A DNA stretch of 12,497 nucleotides from Thermoplasmata archaeon. GTDB taxonomy: Archaea; Thermoplasmatota; Thermoplasmata; Thermoplasmatales; Thermoplasmataceae. The stretch is from positions 1 to 12,497 of the forward strand of contig JAKAAK010000068.1 in assembly GCA_021797025.1 (NCBI GenBank), in the 5' to 3' direction. The notes beneath the pieces are model-generated. The model searched no databases and was not told where the DNA came from. It was given only the letters and a program-made list of their open reading frames with translations. Position numbers and translations under genes: made by a program. Of the stretch, positions 12,467-12,497 are shown piece after piece (within the stretch, counting starts at the first letter, position 1; every line of letters starts with the position of its first letter).

Positions 12467-12497
12467 GATTAGAATAGAACCTTATTAGGATTGAAAG
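12467..12497 (+). CRISPR. Probable first (leader-end) CRISPR repeat; array continues beyond the window
   Basis: About 31 bases begin GATTAGAATAGAACC and end TTAGGATTGAAAG at the last base of the window. The ATTGAAAG 3' end is the classic archaeal repeat ending that Cas6 leaves as the crRNA 5' handle. CCT-TATT-AGG just before it could form only a three-pair hairpin, typical of weakly structured archaeal repeats. It lies directly downstream of cas2 and a promoter-bearing leader, in the expected orientation. Only one copy is visible, so the repeat status, the exact 5' boundary (12466-12468) and the array size cannot be proven here. Confidence 0.7.

Overview
The window is AT-rich and archaeal in character. 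First genes of transcripts have TATA-like elements about 20-30 bp upstream of a start codon that lacks a Shine-Dalgarno (leaderless style), while internal operon genes carry GGAGGT/GGTGA-type ribosome binding sites. The gene content (csa3, cas4 and a type I-D effector set) and the ATTGAAAG end of the repeat also point to archaea. The low GC and the repeat style are compatible with a Thermoplasmatales-like acidophile (Ferroplasma/Cuniculiplasma/Thermoplasma group). That lineage is an inference, since no rRNA or housekeeping marker is present.

Left third (1-2976): a minus-strand UvrD/Rep-type superfamily 1 helicase runs off the left edge (1-1049). A decayed plus-strand PD-(D/E)XK nuclease of the Cas4/RecB-like kind follows (about 1385-1932). 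It is broken by stops and a frameshift, but its catalytic motif and C-terminal cysteines can still be read. Next comes an intact small minus-strand PD-(D/E)XK-like protein (2213-2716). The intergenic DNA is AT-rich and partly degenerate, and includes what looks like an orphan leaderless promoter with a 12-codon reading frame (2898-2965).

Right three quarters (2977-12497): a complete type I-D CRISPR-Cas locus. A minus-strand CARF-wHTH regulator (csa3-like) is divergent from a tightly packed plus-strand operon: cas6, cas10d (csc3, with an N-terminal HD nuclease), cas7 (csc2), cas5 (csc1), cas3' (helicase only), cas4, cas1, cas2. Neighbouring genes overlap or lie only a few bases apart throughout. 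After cas2 there is a ~100-bp leader with a TATA element, and the window ends exactly at the end of what looks like the first CRISPR repeat (12467-12497).

How it works together: Cas4-Cas1-Cas2 acquire spacers at the leader end. Cas6 cuts the repeat transcript to leave an ATTGAAAG 5' handle. Cas10d, Cas7, Cas5 and a small subunit form the crRNA-guided complex. Cas3' unwinds target DNA, while the cleaving HD domain sits in Cas10d. No separate small-subunit gene exists, but an in-frame ATG inside cas10d (6789) with an AGGTGA site 4 nt upstream could start a 132-residue Cas11d. The 36-bp csa3/cas6 intergenic gap holds a palindromic TATA element and two copies of an 8-bp motif exactly 10 bp apart, a candidate operator.
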